Assembly (NCBI GenBank): GCA_027943335.1
Contig: BSBK01001113.1
Span: forward strand, 670,501 to 734,500
DNA: 64,000 nucleotides
From: Chamaecyparis obtusa
Taxonomy: Eukaryota > Streptophyta > Pinopsida > Cupressales > Cupressaceae
Direction of reading: 5' to 3'
Each line of letters opens with the position of its first letter. The first letter of the stretch is position 1. Below the pieces are notes generated by a model, which was given only the letters and a program-made list of their open reading frames with translations, searched no databases and was not told where the DNA came from. The translations under genes were made by a program, and so were the position numbers. Positions 46,074 through 60,200 of the stretch are shown here, piece after piece.

Positions 46074-47510
46074 TGTAATATATTAAAAAGATGTAAAAGG
46101 TATAAAAGTATGGAATGGAAGATGGAAAAAAATTTCGACATAAAAACTTAATAAAACATGAATACTTATCTTGAAAAGAAGAAGATTTGGAAATTACTAT
46201 TTTTTGGTGTCTATGTTCAGTTTCAGGAAATTTTGTAACCAGATCTAGCCTGGAAATGCAGGAACAGAGAAAACCCAAATACCTTCTGTCTTTCTAAGAA
46301 AGGTCATCCTTGACCTCAGGACAGGGGTAAGATCTTACCCTGAGGTACAATATTACCCCAAAAATTTATCCTTGACTTGCACTATTCGGACAAAACTTCT
46401 ATTCGCAGATCCCAAAAGTTTGCCAAAAAGGGTACTCAGATCTGAACTACAATTCATTGTCCCACACCTATACCTGCAAGAAAAAGAGGGTTTTGTTGCT
46501 TGGATGAGGGGTTTTCCTTGGTCAAACCTTGGTTTGGAACCAACCTTTAAAATAGAATTTAAATGGAGAACACTAGCAAGTAGTAGAAGTAGATCTAACA
46601 ATGAAGCTATGATACTCAATAGATATAAAATTGTATTTGGAATGTAATCAAGTATGTTAATATGAAAGCTTGGACTCAACACTAACAAATGTAAATCAAA
46701 ACCTACATGATTTTATGTTTGGAATCTACCTTGAAGAGAGAATGAATAGATCTTGAAGATGAACAAAGGATCTTGAAGGAAGGTCACACCACCATGGTGG
46801 ATAGATCTAGGGTTTTGAATGATGAATCTTGAATGCTTAAACCAAATCCCTCAAAGACTTGAATTCTTGAATCCTTGATCTTCAATGGAAAACTTGAATA
46901 CTTTAATGTAGATGATGTCTTGAATGCTTCCTTGATTGAAAATTCTTGCTTGATCATGGATGTCTCTCACACTTGATTGCTTGATGGAAAGATGGATTGA
47001 AATGATACATCAAGGCTTCCTTTTATACTAGTCTAGGGCACAAACTTTTAGAGAGGCCGACATAGGAGAATTAAGTTCCAATTAAGCATTAAACCCTATA
47101 AATGGACCTAGATTAAATACAATTCAAGAGTTTACCATTCTAAAATCTGAAACAGCTGACCTGGAAGTGGGAAAATAATTCTTTCCAAAACCTGATATCT
47201 GAAAATCATGGAATCTTAAAATTTATACCTTGGGTCATGGTCAAGGTCAAATTTGACCTAGGTCAGGGTCAAGGTTGACTTTGACCTAGGTCACAGTCGA
47301 GCTCGACCTTGGCCCTGAGGTCAAGAATCTCAAGATCTCAGTCCAGAATGCCAAAATAGTACAGAAAGAAGATGGAAAAAGGGGCATAGTGAGGATAAAA
47401 GCCAAATTCAAGCCAAGGACCTACTTGAGGCATTTGACATGACCCCAAACTACCTACTCGAAGGGATAAACCAGTCTTAAATGGAAGTGCTTCCATTTTT
47501 TGACAATACA
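46074..47510 (-). repeat. 5' LTR of the LARD-type element
   Basis: 1437 bp. TATAAAA lies on the minus strand at 47021-47027. Many GACCTTGACC-type repeats occur near 47230-47330 and in the partner LTR near 42990-43100. Confidence 0.85.
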
Positions 47511-49670
47511 ATATAATATTATATTATATATATAAAATAATATACTCTCTCTCTATCTATCTATCTATATACATCCACTCCCCCATCCCCCCCTCTCTCT
47601 CTATCTCTCTTTCTCATAGAATGAGAGAGAAAATTAGAAGGGGGAGAGACAAACAAACAAATAGAGACAAAGAGAGATAGAGAGAGACATGTATAAATGA
47701 AATGAAAAGGGTGTCTTATGTAGATTATCAGCTTTCCACCAATATAAATTATGTCAAGTTTTGAGTTTAATAAATAATTATAATTTTTTTCTAACTGGAT
47801 TACTTCTAAAGTCTTGATTGATAAGTTGATTGAAAAATGTCTATAACTTTCAAAAAGTATAACATTTTCAAATTTGAAACATGCATGACATTCTATGCTT
47901 CGTATACTATAAGGAAAAAAAAATTATACTAAGTTTTGACCTTGAGTTAAGGTGGTCAGACATGAGATCTTTTTTATTCTAAAAAAGTTGCAGTAAAAAA
48001 ATTATAATTGATTATTTATTTACAAAAAATTACACAAAAATATGCATCACATCTAGACATGAATTTTATACTTATATCTAGAATCTTATAAAAAAAATAT
48101 TTTCATTTGATTTGGTTAGGGTGGTCAGAAACATACCTACTTCTTATCTTTTTCTTGAAATTTACATACTAATGCATTGAAATTTTAATTTTTCACCAAA
48201 CAGATTAGTTTTTTTTTTTTTTTAAAGTATCTTAGAAACTAAATTCAATTTCCTACAAATTCTGCTTTTACATATTTTTGATATAAGGCTGATAACTTGT
48301 TCAAATTTTTACATCAAGTTGCCTAACCCTATTTTTCTGAAATTTAATTGCCACTTTAGGCCATAGTTTGGCATACCATGATCCTACACACAATTATGAA
48401 TATCCCTATTTTGATAGCTATGTCTACTAGAGAATCCCAAACTGCATCATAAGGGTTAGTATTAATCCTTGATGCAATCATTTTTAAAAGGTAGAATTTC
48501 CATAGACTTGTCAATATGAACAAGAAATGAGGACATAAATTAACTCTTTCCATTAAACAATATTTACTTAGGATTATAAGTAAATTTTGTTGGGAAGAAT
48601 CATACATTACATGGTTTCTTATATGATTATTTAATTGGATGATTTATGTTTATTATGCATAGGTCATGTCACAATGACTTACCCACCATCACTTTACATA
48701 GTAAGACATAAGAGAAATAACACTCAAAGGCATTTCCCTTCATATTTATTTTACTTATGCCAAAATTCAAACCCAAATAGAATAACCTTCATTATAAATG
48801 AGGAAAATAGGATTTTCCACACTCACCATGACGTTTTGGTTAGTGTGCTTACAATACATGCAACATGGGACATCATATTGTCATCATGTGAGTAGATGTT
48901 CACATGCATATTAATAAATTTCCAAAAAAATATTGGCTATATTTGCAAGTTAAATATGTGGGCATAATATATTTTCTACAAGGCCTTTAAGAGTTTTCTT
49001 AATTAACATGAAGCCAAGAATACAAGTTTTAGTTTTTCAATTAGGACCTTACCTTTCACATTGTTATTAACTGTATGGCTTAGTATTAAATTTACAAAAT
49101 TTAGCTTTATTGTTTCAAGAGCTGATGGAAATATTAGAAATCTAGTATATTGACAAACCATTTCATAATTGTAATATTTTCAAGAGCTATTATTATCTCT
49201 CTTTGCATTTGTCTATGGTTTTTATTTTAAACTAGTGACAGTTGTTGCAATTCTCTTTGATTATTTGGTAGCACATATTTCAAACTATTTGGTAAGATTT
49301 TCTAAAGAAAAAACTTTCTTTCTTGGTGTATTTTTTCATGGCCTTCTAGTTGGTGCTAGATTAACTTTATTAATATCAAGGATCCTTAATGCTTATTTTG
49401 TGGCCATTAGGAAACACTTAAGTATATTTTATGTTTTTTTCTTAGAGCTTAGATTGCATGGGATTAGTTCTATTATTTTTTTAATCACTTATGAGCTAAT
49501 CCATTCTCATGCCTTATGATTTTGTAAATAAATTAACCTATAATCCCCTCTAGATAGTATTTGACATGTTTTTAAGGTGAAAATTCATTTTAGGTCTCAT
49601 ATGGAAGGATATGAACTCAATTTTAACTTATATATATTTTGTTGATATTAATTTCTCACTTTATACTAAG
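47511..49670. other. AT-rich spacer with simple repeats, no gene
   Basis: It begins with a TATAATAT run, then a CT/CTAT-rich stretch (about 47546-47615) followed by a GA-rich stretch (47621-47690) that could pair with it. The rest is AT-rich. Short frames at 48356-48607, 48635-48895 and 49235-49519 have no family-like motif. Confidence 0.5.
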
Positions 49671-49805
49671 GGGTAAGTGCCCAAATATGAGGAACCCAAA
49701 AGATGCCAAATTTTTTAGGTCCCCAAAAAGAAAATAGGGAGCACACCATATGGTTTGGCATGCTGAGCCTAAATTTTGGCACACCAAGCCTATTAGGCAT
49801 GTGCC

Positions 49806-49880
49806 AAACAAGGTGTACGCCAAATAGGGTGAACACCAAATAGGGTGCATGCCAAATAGGGTGTATGCCCTATTTGACAC
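49806..49880. repeat. Short tandem repeat of a GCCAAATAGGGTG unit
   Basis: About four copies of a 15-18-bp unit varying as GTRYRYGCCAAATAGG, inside the left arm of E1. The minus-strand 74-codon frame here is only its translation. Confidence 0.7.
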
Positions 49881-50022
49881 ATTGCATAGATTGTGGCATG
49901 GCCACTTGAAGTTCCTTCCATAGGGGGTATGCCCTATAGGGAGAACACCCTATATAAGACTAAGAAAAGGAGAAACAGAGGCCAATTTTAGCACTAGGAC
50001 CATTAAAAAAAGGACAGAAGGA

Positions 50023-50363
50023 GGCCAATTTTAGCACCAGGACCATACATAAAATGTAACATTTAAGTATAAGTTTTGAATTTTATTAAGTTATATTTTA
50101 TGTATATACTTTCAAGATGTTTGACATTGGTTTCAACTTCATTGGAGTTAAGATAAAGATTCTGGATTTTCAGGGTTTTAAAGAAATTTTAAACTTAGCC
50201 AAATTTTAGGAATCAACACAATGCCTTCATCACGATTCCCAGTGGACTATTGATTGAAACCTTAATCTCTTGAATTGTGCACAATCATTTTAGGATCATT
50301 TCTCACTATAATATTTATGATATGGGTAGTTTGGTAATTAACATGTATGTTTAACCATGTTAG

Positions 50364-50367
<4 letters not shown>
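50023..50367. repeat. E1 internal inverted repeat, left arm
   Basis: It runs from GGCCAATTTTAGCACCAG to TTAACCATGTTAGGGG and pairs with 52998-53338. It contains a smaller palindrome, CATAAAATGTAAC with its near-complement, about 50 bp apart. Confidence 0.85.

Positions 50368-50438
<71 letters not shown>
50366..50438. repeat. (GA)n microsatellite
   Basis: An essentially pure GA repeat of about 72 bp. Confidence 0.98.
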
Positions 50439-50439
<1 letters not shown>

Positions 50440-52200
50440 CATTAATTGTTGTAGGACACACTTTAGGGTTCTAAGTAGTTCTAATGTATCATAAGTGGGT
50501 CCTAAGTGGTCCTAGTACCCCTTAGGACCTATCAAACCCTTAGAACACATTAGGCCCCCATTAGGACCACTTAGGACACATTAGGATCTCTCAAGACCCC
50601 TTAAAACACATTAATCATCGTAGGACACACTAATGGTTTCTAATATGTCCTAAGGTTTCTGAATGATTCCTAAGCACTTTTGATGTGTCCTATGTGGTCC
50701 TAGGAACTATTATGGACCATTACAACCCCTTAGGACTCATTAAGACCCATTAGGATCCATTAGGACCCATTAGGACTCATTAGGACTCATTGGGACCCAT
50801 TAGGACCCTTTAGAACACATTAATCATTGTCGAACATACTTTAGGGTCACAATCTGTCTTAATGTGTTGTAATGGGTTTTAAATGGGTACTAAGTAATTA
50901 TATAAACCTTTAGGGTCCATTATGACCCTGTAGGACACATTAGGACACATTAAGACCCATCTGGACCCTTAGAACACATTAATTATTGTTGGACACACTT
51001 TAGGGTTCTAATGCATCCTAATGGGTTCTAACCATGTTGAAAGGGTTGTAATGGATCTTAGGTGGTCTTACGACCCAGTAGGACACATTATGACCATTAT
51101 GACACATTAGAACCCATTGAGATCCCTTTGAATAAATTAAACACCAAAGGACACACTAATGTGTCCTAAGGGGTCCTAGTGTGTCCTAATGTGTCTTAAG
51201 GGATCTTAATGGGTCCTAATGGGTTTTGTAGTTCGCCTAGGACCCCTTAGGGCCCATTAAGAACCCTTAGGACACATTAGGACCCATTATAAACACATTA
51301 GAACACAATATAACTCCATTAGGACCCCATAGAACACATTGACCATCATATAGCTCACTAATAGGGTTTTTATGTGGTCCTAATGTATAATAAGGGGTCA
51401 TAACATGTCCTAAGTGGTCCTCAAATCCTTAGGGACCTTTACAACCCCTTAGGACACATTAGGAATCATTAGGACACATTAGATCCCAATTAGACCCCTT
51501 AGAACACATTAAGTAGTCCTATGAACCTTTAGGACCCATTAAAATCCCTTAGGACACATTAGGACCCCTTAGTACACAATAATCATCACATGACACACTT
51601 TAGGGTTCTATATATCCTAAAAGGTCTTAATATATCCTAAGGATTTTTAATGGGTCATAAGTGGTCCTAAAACCCCTTAGGACCCATTAAAACCCCTTTT
51701 TATTCATTAGGACACATTAGGAAAAATTAGAACCCATTAATACCCCTTAGAACACATTAAGGGGTGTAGGACACACTAGTGGATTCTAATATGCCTGAAT
51801 GGGTCCTAATGTTTACTAAGGGGTTGTAATGTTCCCTAAGAAGTCCTAGGGAACCCTTAGGACCCATTAAAGCCCCTTTAGACCCATTGGGACACATTAG
51901 GACCCATTGGGACCCCTAAGAACAAATTAATCATTATAGGACATACTTTAGGATTCTAATATGGCCCTAAAACATCCCTAATGTGTCCTAATGAGTTGTA
52001 ATAGATCTTAATTATTCCTACAATACCTTAGGACCCATTAATAGTTGGCTATAATGTTCCTTATTGGGTCTTAGTGGGTTTTAATGGGTCCTAAGTGGTC
52101 CTAAGTACCCTTAGGACCCATTACAAGTCCTTAGGACCCATTAGCAGACATTAGGACCCCTTAGAATGCATGAGTCATCCTCGATCCCTAACAAACCCTT
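50439..52200. repeat. E1 minisatellite array built of TAGGACC / GGTCCTA hairpin units
   Basis: About nine to ten higher-order units of 155-240 bp. Each starts near AACACATTAATCATCGTAGG, then gives a left half rich in GGGTCCTAA and a right half rich in its complement TTAGGACCC. Unit starts lie near 50428, 50608, 50813, 50970, 51127, 51324, 51565, 51749, 51930 and 52163. Confidence 0.88.
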
Positions 52201-52228
52201 ATAATCCCTTGTAACTCCTTACCATACA

Positions 52229-52363
<135 letters not shown>

Positions 52364-52914
52364 GAGATAGACGGTGAAATAGAGAAAAGGAGGGAGAAAG
52401 TACAAAAGGACAAAGATAGGGGGGAAGGTAGAAGGGAGAAATAAAAATGGGGAGGAGAGACAAAAATATGGAAGATAGGTAGGTGATGGATGGAGAGAGG
52501 GGTAAGGAAGAAGGAGAGAAGGGAAATGGAAAGAGGGTGAGAGAGGAGAAAGGAGATATGTGAAAAGAGAAAAAAGATTAAAGGTTTAGGGTTTATGGTT
52601 TAGTGCTTAAAGATGAAAGAGAGATAGGTAGAGACAGGTAGGAGGATTAGGGAGAGGGAGAGAGTGAGAGATAGGGAGAGAGGATGGGAAGAGGGGGATA
52701 AAAGAGGGGAGAAATGATAAAACCTATAAACATTGTCCATCAACTCTAAATCTATTCTCCACTCTTGCCCACACTCTCTCCCTCTCTCCCCCTCTCTCAC
52801 TCCCTCCCTATTTATCTTCTCTTCATATTCCCTACCTCTACCTATATCTCCCATGCTTCTCCTAAAACCTAAATCCTACCTAATCCCTAAACCTAAACCT
52901 TGAAACCTATAACC

Positions 52915-52918
<4 letters not shown>

Positions 52919-52998
<80 letters not shown>
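52919..52998. repeat. (CT)n microsatellite
   Basis: About 80 bp, the complement of the GA tract that closes the left arm. Confidence 0.98.
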
Positions 52999-53001
<3 letters not shown>

Positions 53002-53338
53002 ACATTGTTAAACATACATGTTAATTACCAAACTAACCATATAACATAAACAATACAATGAGAAAAGATCCTCAAATGATCATGGAAAGGATTAGGTATT
53101 AAGGTTACAATCAATAGTCCATTAGGAATCACGATGAAGATAATGTGTTGATTCCTAAACTTTGGCCAAGTCTGAAATTTCCTAAAAACCTTCAAAATCC
53201 ATAATCTTTATCTTAACTCCTATGAAGTTGAAGCCACTCTCAAAAATTCTGAAAGTATATACATAAAATGTAACCTAACTAACTTAACTTATAAATATAT
53301 TTTACATTTTATGTATGGTCATGGTGCTCAATTTGGCT
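52998..53338. repeat. E1 internal inverted repeat, right arm
   Basis: It begins CCTAACATTGTTAAACATAC and ends with GGTGCTCAATTTGGCTT, the inverted match of 50023-50367. Confidence 0.85.
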
Positions 53339-54598
53339 TGGCATGACTTGTTGGATTTGTATTGCCACATTTGGTGAATGCCAAATAGGGCGTGCGCCCT
53401 ATTCAAAAGATTTTTTTTCATGTTTATATTTACACATAGGGTGCATGCCAAATAGGGTGTACCCCCTACTTGGCATGCACCATTTCAACTACATTAATAT
53501 TTACCAAGCCTAAGTCTTGGATTTTCCTTCGGCATCCAACCCAAAGGCTTGGAGTTTTCAAATAGGTTTGAGATGTGTTTTTCGGTAAACATACAAAAAA
53601 TCACATGTTTTCCTATGTGCTTCCTGTCACATTTTCACATGGTTAAACAATGATAAAATTAGAGAACATTTTTTTTCTAGATATATTTGTTAGCTATCTA
53701 ACCATATAATTTATTTTTAATTCTGATTATGTTAAGCTTTTCATCTCTAGTTTGTTTTGTAAGTATGTTTGATTTTTTTCAAAAACTAACATGTAGTATT
53801 TTGGGCATAAATATTGGCTCATTTGTCAAATTTTGAAACAAGTTACTTTTTTAAAAACTCGACTCCATTCTACACACTTTAAAAAAAAAATTATGATTTT
53901 TGATTAGTTTTCAATGATTTCTAGGGGGAGCACACACAAATTTCACATTTTCAAGATGTGTGCACTTCATAAATTTGTAAAAATTCATACATTCATAAAA
54001 CTATTAGCAGAAAAATCAAGGATAAACTATGTGGGGTTAGCTAACTTCTCACTAGATAGATTTAAAAAAACCAAAAATAAGTTAACATTTTAGGGGTAGC
54101 ACACTAGATGCTATGTTATGTTTTTTCATAAAAAATAGGACCACTTTTTGTGCTCCCCCTTTTTGAGGGCCTTGATCTCCACCATTTTCAAAATAAATTA
54201 GTAGTTTAGAAACTATTCATAGCACTAAAACTCTTTTTTTTTAAGCAAAAGTGGACTAGCCACCATATATATATTTATTCATAATAAAACTGATTCAAAG
54301 ACTCATTTGGGAAAGAATTAGGAAGAAAACCTAGAATCTTCATCATATACAACTGGAATTTTGGAAATTACATAAGATTTACATAGAGTTTACAATGCAC
54401 TTGATGAATCTAATTCATCAAGTTAAGAAGCAAGAATAGTACAAAATTATCAGCTAAAAATCCAACCTTCATAGCATCGTAATACAAAGAAATAAGGCTA
54501 CTATCTTTAATTTCTCGTCGAAGTTCAAAGTTTTTTTATTTTAGAAAAAAGTGGCATCTTATACCCCCTTTTTGGTCCCCCATCTTTGTTCACTTATA

Positions 54599-55268
54599 GG
54601 GTAACTGCACAAAGATGGGGAACCAAAAAAATGCCAAATTTTTTTTTGGTCCTTGAAAAGTAATAGGGTGCACGCCCTATAGAGAATATGCGCTACAAGA
54701 CGCATGCCATATGGTTCAATATGTTGAGCCTTGATTTTGGTTCACTAAGCCTATTTAGCATGTGACAAATAGGACACACACCCTATGTGAAACATTTCAT
54801 TTGAAATGTTGCATAGAGTTTTGCTTGGCCACTTCAAGTGCTTTCCATAGAGTGTACGCCCTTGTATAAGACTAAGTAAAGGAGAGAGGGAGGCCAATTT
54901 CAACACTAGGACCATAAGAAAAGGAGAGAGAGAGGCCTATTTTAGCACTAGGACCATACATAAAATGTAACATTTAAGTATAAGTTAAGTTATTTAAGTT
55001 ACATTTTATGTATATACTTTCAAGATGTTTGATAGTGGTTTCAGCTTCAAAGGAGTTAAGATAAAGATTGCAAATTTCAAGGATTTTTAGGAAATTTCAG
55101 ACTTACCCAAATTTTAGGAATCAACACATTATCTTTAGCACAATTTGCAGTGGAATATTGATTGTAACATTAATACCTTGACTTTTGAATAATCATTTGA
55201 GGATCATTTCTCACTGTATTATTTAAGCTATCATTAGTTTGGTAATTAACATGTATGTTTAACCATGT

Positions 55269-55328
<60 letters not shown>

Positions 55329-58300
55329 ATCATCATAGGACATGTGTACTTTAGGGTTCCAAGTGGTTCTAATGAATCATAAGGGTTCATAAAGGGTCCT
55401 AGGTTGTCCTGGTACCCCTTAGGATCGATTACAACCCCTTAGGACACATTAGGGACCCCTTAGGATACAAGAGGACATCTTAGGGACCCTTTGAAAACAT
55501 TAATCATTGTAGGAAACACTAATGGGTTCTAATATATCCTAAGGTTTCCTAATGTTTCCTAAGGGATTTTAATGCATCCTATGTGGTACTAGGAACCTAT
55601 AGGACCCACTACGACCCCGTAGGACCCATTAAGAACCATTAGGGCCCATTAGGATTCCTTAGAACACAGTGATAATCATACAAAACACTTTAGGGTTCTA
55701 ATGTGTCATAATGTGTCATAATATATTTTAATGTGTCCTAAGTGGTCGTAGAAACCCTTAACCCATTTGGACCCCTTAGAACACGTTGATCATCGTAGGA
55801 CACACTTTAGGGTTCTAATGTGTCCTAAGGGATTGTAATGGGTCCTAAGTTATCCTATGACCCCTTAGGATCCATTAGGATCCCTTACGATACATTAGAA
55901 CCCATTAGGACACATATAACACATTGAGACCACTTAGAATGTATTAACCATCAAAGGACACACTAATGTGTCCTAAGGGGTCCTAGTGTGTCCTAATGTG
56001 TCATAAGGGATCCTAATCGGTCCTAGTGGGTTTTAAGTGGTGCTAAGACCCCTTATGGCACATAAAGACCCCTTAAAACACATTAGGACCCATTAGAACA
56101 TATTATAACCCATTAGGACCCCTTCAAACACATTAACCATCATAAGACTCACTAATGGATTCTACGTGGTCCTAATGTACCATAAGGGGTCATAATAGGT
56201 CCTAACGGGACCTCAAATCCCTTAGGATCCATTACAACCCCTTAGAACACATTAGGAATCATTAGAACACATTTGAACCAATTAATACCCCTAAGAACAC
56301 ATTAAGGGGTGTAGGACACACTAATGTGTTCTATGTTCCCTAATGAGTCCTAATGTGTCCTAGGAGTTTGTAATGGGTCCTAAGTGGTCCTAGGAACCAT
56401 TAGTACCCATTACAAACCTTTAGGGCCCATTAAGACCCTTTAGGACACATTAGGATACATTAGAGCACATTAACCACTGTAGAACACACTTTAGGGTTCT
56501 AATGTGTCCTAAAGGGTCCTAATGTGTCCTAATGTATTGTAATGGGTCCTAAGTGGTCTTACAACCCCTTAGGACACATTACAACCTAGATGCACTAGGA
56601 ACCATTAGGACACATTAGAACCCATTAATACCTCTTAGAACACATTAAGGTTTGTAGGGCACAATAATATGTTCTAATATTCCCTAATGGGTCCTATTGT
56701 GTCCTAAGGGGCTATAATCAGTCATAAGTGGTCCTAGAAATCCTCAAGACCCATTAACACCCCTTCAAACCCATTAGGACACATTAGGACCCATCAGTAC
56801 CCCTTAGAACACATTAATCATTATAGGACACACTTTAGGGTTTTAATGTCCCCTAATGGGTCCTAATATTTCCTAAGGGGTTGTGATGGGTCCTAAGTTG
56901 TCCTAAAACCCATTACAACCCATTACAACCCCCTAGGATGCATTAGGACTCATTAGGACACATTAAAACCCATTACTACTCCTTGTAACATATTAAGGGG
57001 AATAGGACACACTAATGGGTTCTAATGTTCCCTAATGGGTCCAAAGGGGTTGTAATGGGTCCTAAGTGGTCCTAGGAATCCTTAGGACCCATTAAAACCC
57101 CTTAGTACCCATTAAGACCCCTCAGGACACATTAGTACCCCTTATAACACATTAATCATCGTAGGACAAACTTGAGGGTTCTAATGTGTTTTAAGGGATC
57201 CTAAGTTGTCCTTAGGGGTGGTAAGATGCATAAATATATCTTAGGAATCCCTAGGACCACTTATGACCCTTTAAAACCCCCATTATCCATTAATATGTCC
57301 TATGAATCCCTAGGACACATTAATGTATGATAGTAAGGAGTTGTAATGGGAAATGAGGGGTCTTAAGGTGTCCTAAAGGGTCACAAGATATCCTAAGGGG
57401 TCATAGGATACACTAATTTATCCTAGAACCCCTCAGGCCCCTTATGACCCCTTATGACTTCTTACCATACAATAATGTATATGCTAAGGGGTTATAAGGG
57501 GACCTAAGTTAGATTAATGGATTTGAGGACCCCTTTAGACCTCTTATGACCTCTTATGACCCTATTAACCATTAATGTATCCTATAAGTCTTATGATGCA
57601 TTAATGCATGCTAATGGGTCCAAAGGGATCATAGGATATAGGAATAATCCTAGGACCCCTAAGGACCCCTTATGACCCCTTGTAAATTTTTACCATACAT
57701 AGAGATAGGGAGAGTAGGTGAGGAGGGGGGGAAAGGAATAGGTGAAATAGAGAGTGAGAGAGGTAGAGTTGTGAGGAAGAGTGAGAGAGTGAGATCAAGT
57801 GAAGGGAGAGGGGGATAGAGGAGGAGGAGGAACACGATAGGGAGAATGAGTGAGGAGTGAGGGGGAGATGGATATGTGCAATAGATAAAAGGAGGGAGAA
57901 AGTAAGAAAAGGAAAAAGAGAGGGGGGGAGGTAGAGGGGAGAAATAGAAAGGGGGAGGAGGGACAAAAATATGGAAGAGAGGTTGGCAATGGATGGAAAG
58001 AGAGGTAGTGGATGGATGGAGAGAGGAGTAGGGAAGAGGGATACAAGGTAAATGAGGAGAGGGTTAGAGGGGAGAAAAGGGATATGTGAAAAGGGGAAAA
58101 TGATTGAAGGTTTAGGGTTTAGAGAAAGAGAGAGAGATAGAGAGAAGTAGGAAGATTATTGAGAGAGGGAGAACATGAGAGAGGGGGAGAGAGGATGGGA
58201 AGAGGGGGATAGAAGAGGGAAGAAAGGATAAAATCTATAAACATTATCCATCAACCCTAAATCCCTTATCCCCTCTCATCCCACTCTCTCTCCCTCTCTC

Positions 58301-59801
58301 CCCCTCTCTCTCTATATATACCTATTTTTCTTCTCTCTATATTCCCTACATCTCCCTTGCTTCCCATAAAACATAAATCCTACAACCATACTCTCTCTCT
58401 CTCTCTCTCTCTCCTAACATGGTTAAACATATATGTTAATTGCCAAACTAATCATATCATAAATAATACAATGAGAAACAAACCTCCAATGATTGTGCAA
58501 AGGTCAAGGGCTTAAGGTTATATTCAATAGTCCATTAGAATCATGCTGAAGATAATGTGTTGATTCTTGAAATTTGGCTAAGTCTGAAATTTCCTAAAAA
58601 CCCTTAAAATCAAGAATCTTTATCTTAACTCCTATATAGTTGAAACCACTATCAAACATCCTAAAAGTATCTACATAAAATGTAACTTAAGTATAAGAGA
58701 CTATGTAACTTATACTTAAATGTTACATTTTATGTATGGTCCTGGTGCTGAAGTTGGCTTGGCAAGGCCTATTGGATTTTTATTGCTACATTTGGCTAAC
58801 ACAAAATAGGGTGTGTGCCCTATTGAGAAGGTTTTTTCATGTTTATATTTTCACGCAGGGCGTATGCAAAATAGGGCATATGTCCTATAGGGAATACACC
58901 CTTTTAACTACATTGGGATTTACCAAGCCTAAGGCTTAGAATTTCCTTGGGCATCAAACCCAAGGCTTGGAGTATTCAAATAGGTCTGGGATGTTTTTTA
59001 TAGCACACATACAAAAAAATCACATTTTTTCCTGTGTGCTCCCCGTCAGTTTTGACCATGGCTCAACAATGATAAAATCAGACAACATGATGTTCTAGAT
59101 CTCTCTCTTGGCTATCTAACCATATAATTTATTTTGAATTCTGATTATGTTAATTTTTTTATATCTAATTTATTTTTAAGTATGTCTATTTTTTGTCAAA
59201 AACCAATGTTTAGTATTTTTTATATAGATTTTGGCTCGTCTTCCAAATTTTGAAACAAGTTACTTTTTTAGAAATTAGGCTCCATTATACACACTTTAAA
59301 AGAATAAGAAGTTTTGATTTTTTATTAGTTTTCCGTGATTTATAGGGGAACACTCAAATTTTAATTTTTCAGGATGCGTGCACTTCAAAAATTCATAAAA
59401 ATTCCTACATTCATAAAAAAATTAGCAGAAAAATCTGGGATAAACTACGTGGTGTTAGCTAACTTCTCACTAGAGCAATTAATTTTTTTTTAATTTAAAA
59501 AATTAGCATTTTAGGGGGAGCACACCATAAGCTATATTATAGTTTTTCACAAAAAATATGACCACTTTTTGTGCTCCCCCTTTTTTAGGGCCTTAATCTC
59601 CACCATTTTCAAAATAAATTAGTAGTTTAGAAACTAGATTCAGATTACTACAACTCATGTTCTTGTCACATCTTGAAATTTTGAGTATAACTATCTTCAA
59701 TTTCTCGTTGAAGTTTAGAGTTTGTTGATTTCAGAAAAAAAAAGAAAAAAAAGTGGCATCTTATACCCCCTTTTTGGTCCCCCATCTTTGTGCACTTAGC
59801 C
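54599..59801. mobile_element. Foldback/TIR element E2 with hairpin-repeat array
   Basis: Same plan and orientation as E1. The left end is GGGTAACTGCACAAAGATGGGG and the right end is the complement (CATCTTTGTGCACTTAGCC). The internal inverted repeat is about 54932-55270 with 58413-58759; GA tract 55271-55325; hairpin array 55326-57690; purine-rich 57700-58230; CT tract 58391-58413. The right subterminal segment (58900-59800) matches that of E1 (53520-54590) closely. No coding capacity. Confidence 0.7.
55326..57690. repeat. E2 minisatellite array of hairpin units
   Basis: About 12 units of roughly 115-190 bp, with starts near 55325, 55497, 55665, 55780, 55936, 56125, 56295, 56465, 56637, 56810, 56985 and 57150. 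The last 500 bp diverge. A clear hairpin is 57046-57066 with 57081-57101, around a 14-nt spacer. Confidence 0.88.
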
Positions 59802-60200
59802 TAAGATGTAATAATTTATTCTAATATTATTATGCAAATCTACATGCAAACAAACAAGGTGGCACTTGAGGCACTGCCATATGTTTAGGTACTTCTTGAA
59901 TCATTGGTGAAATTATCCATGACTTATTAGCAAAGGCTTTCTACCTCTTGCCTCTAGTCGAGGCCATTCCTAACCTCGTGTGTGGTGTTAAGGAGACAAC
60001 CAATTTTCTCACGATGAACAAGATGTGTGTTCTCATGCTTCTTAGTCTTGTGCAGGAAGATTCAAATATCAATCTTGGAGAAGATAATCCTAACCTATTT
60101 GTCACTTCTTTTCTTGTTTAAAGGATCTTGACCATGGGTTTGGCGGTTCCTCAAAGGCTGACAAATTGACTCACCTTCTTCTTGATATATTATACATGCT
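59802..60200 (+). other. Short open stretch, possible gene relic
   Basis: One plus-strand frame is open for about 75 codons around 59900-60118 (IHDLLAKAFYLLPLVEAIPN onward), ending at a TAA, with sense-like sequence resuming after it. No family is recognised and the upstream part needs a frameshift. It could be chance. Confidence 0.15.

Larger units (their letters stand above)
37998..47510 (-). mobile_element. Non-autonomous LTR element (LARD-type) with a membrane/G-patch-like ORF
   Basis: The LTRs of about 1.45 kb are 37998-43293 (split by a nested element) and 46074-47510, with TGTA...TACA ends. The flanking direct repeat ATATA (37993-37997 and 47511-47515) fits a 5-bp target duplication, though the site is low-complexity. 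On the minus strand the PBS-like TGGTGAACTTGTGATAG (46054-46070) follows the 5' LTR, and the polypurine tract AAAGTGGGGGCTAAA (43294-43308) touches the 3' LTR. The 2.8-kb interior has no gag knuckle, RT or integrase. Confidence 0.85.

Noticed and set aside
49235..49519. 94-codon hydrophobic plus-strand ORF
   Set aside because: T-rich DNA readily gives hydrophobic open frames. There are no family motifs and no supporting context.
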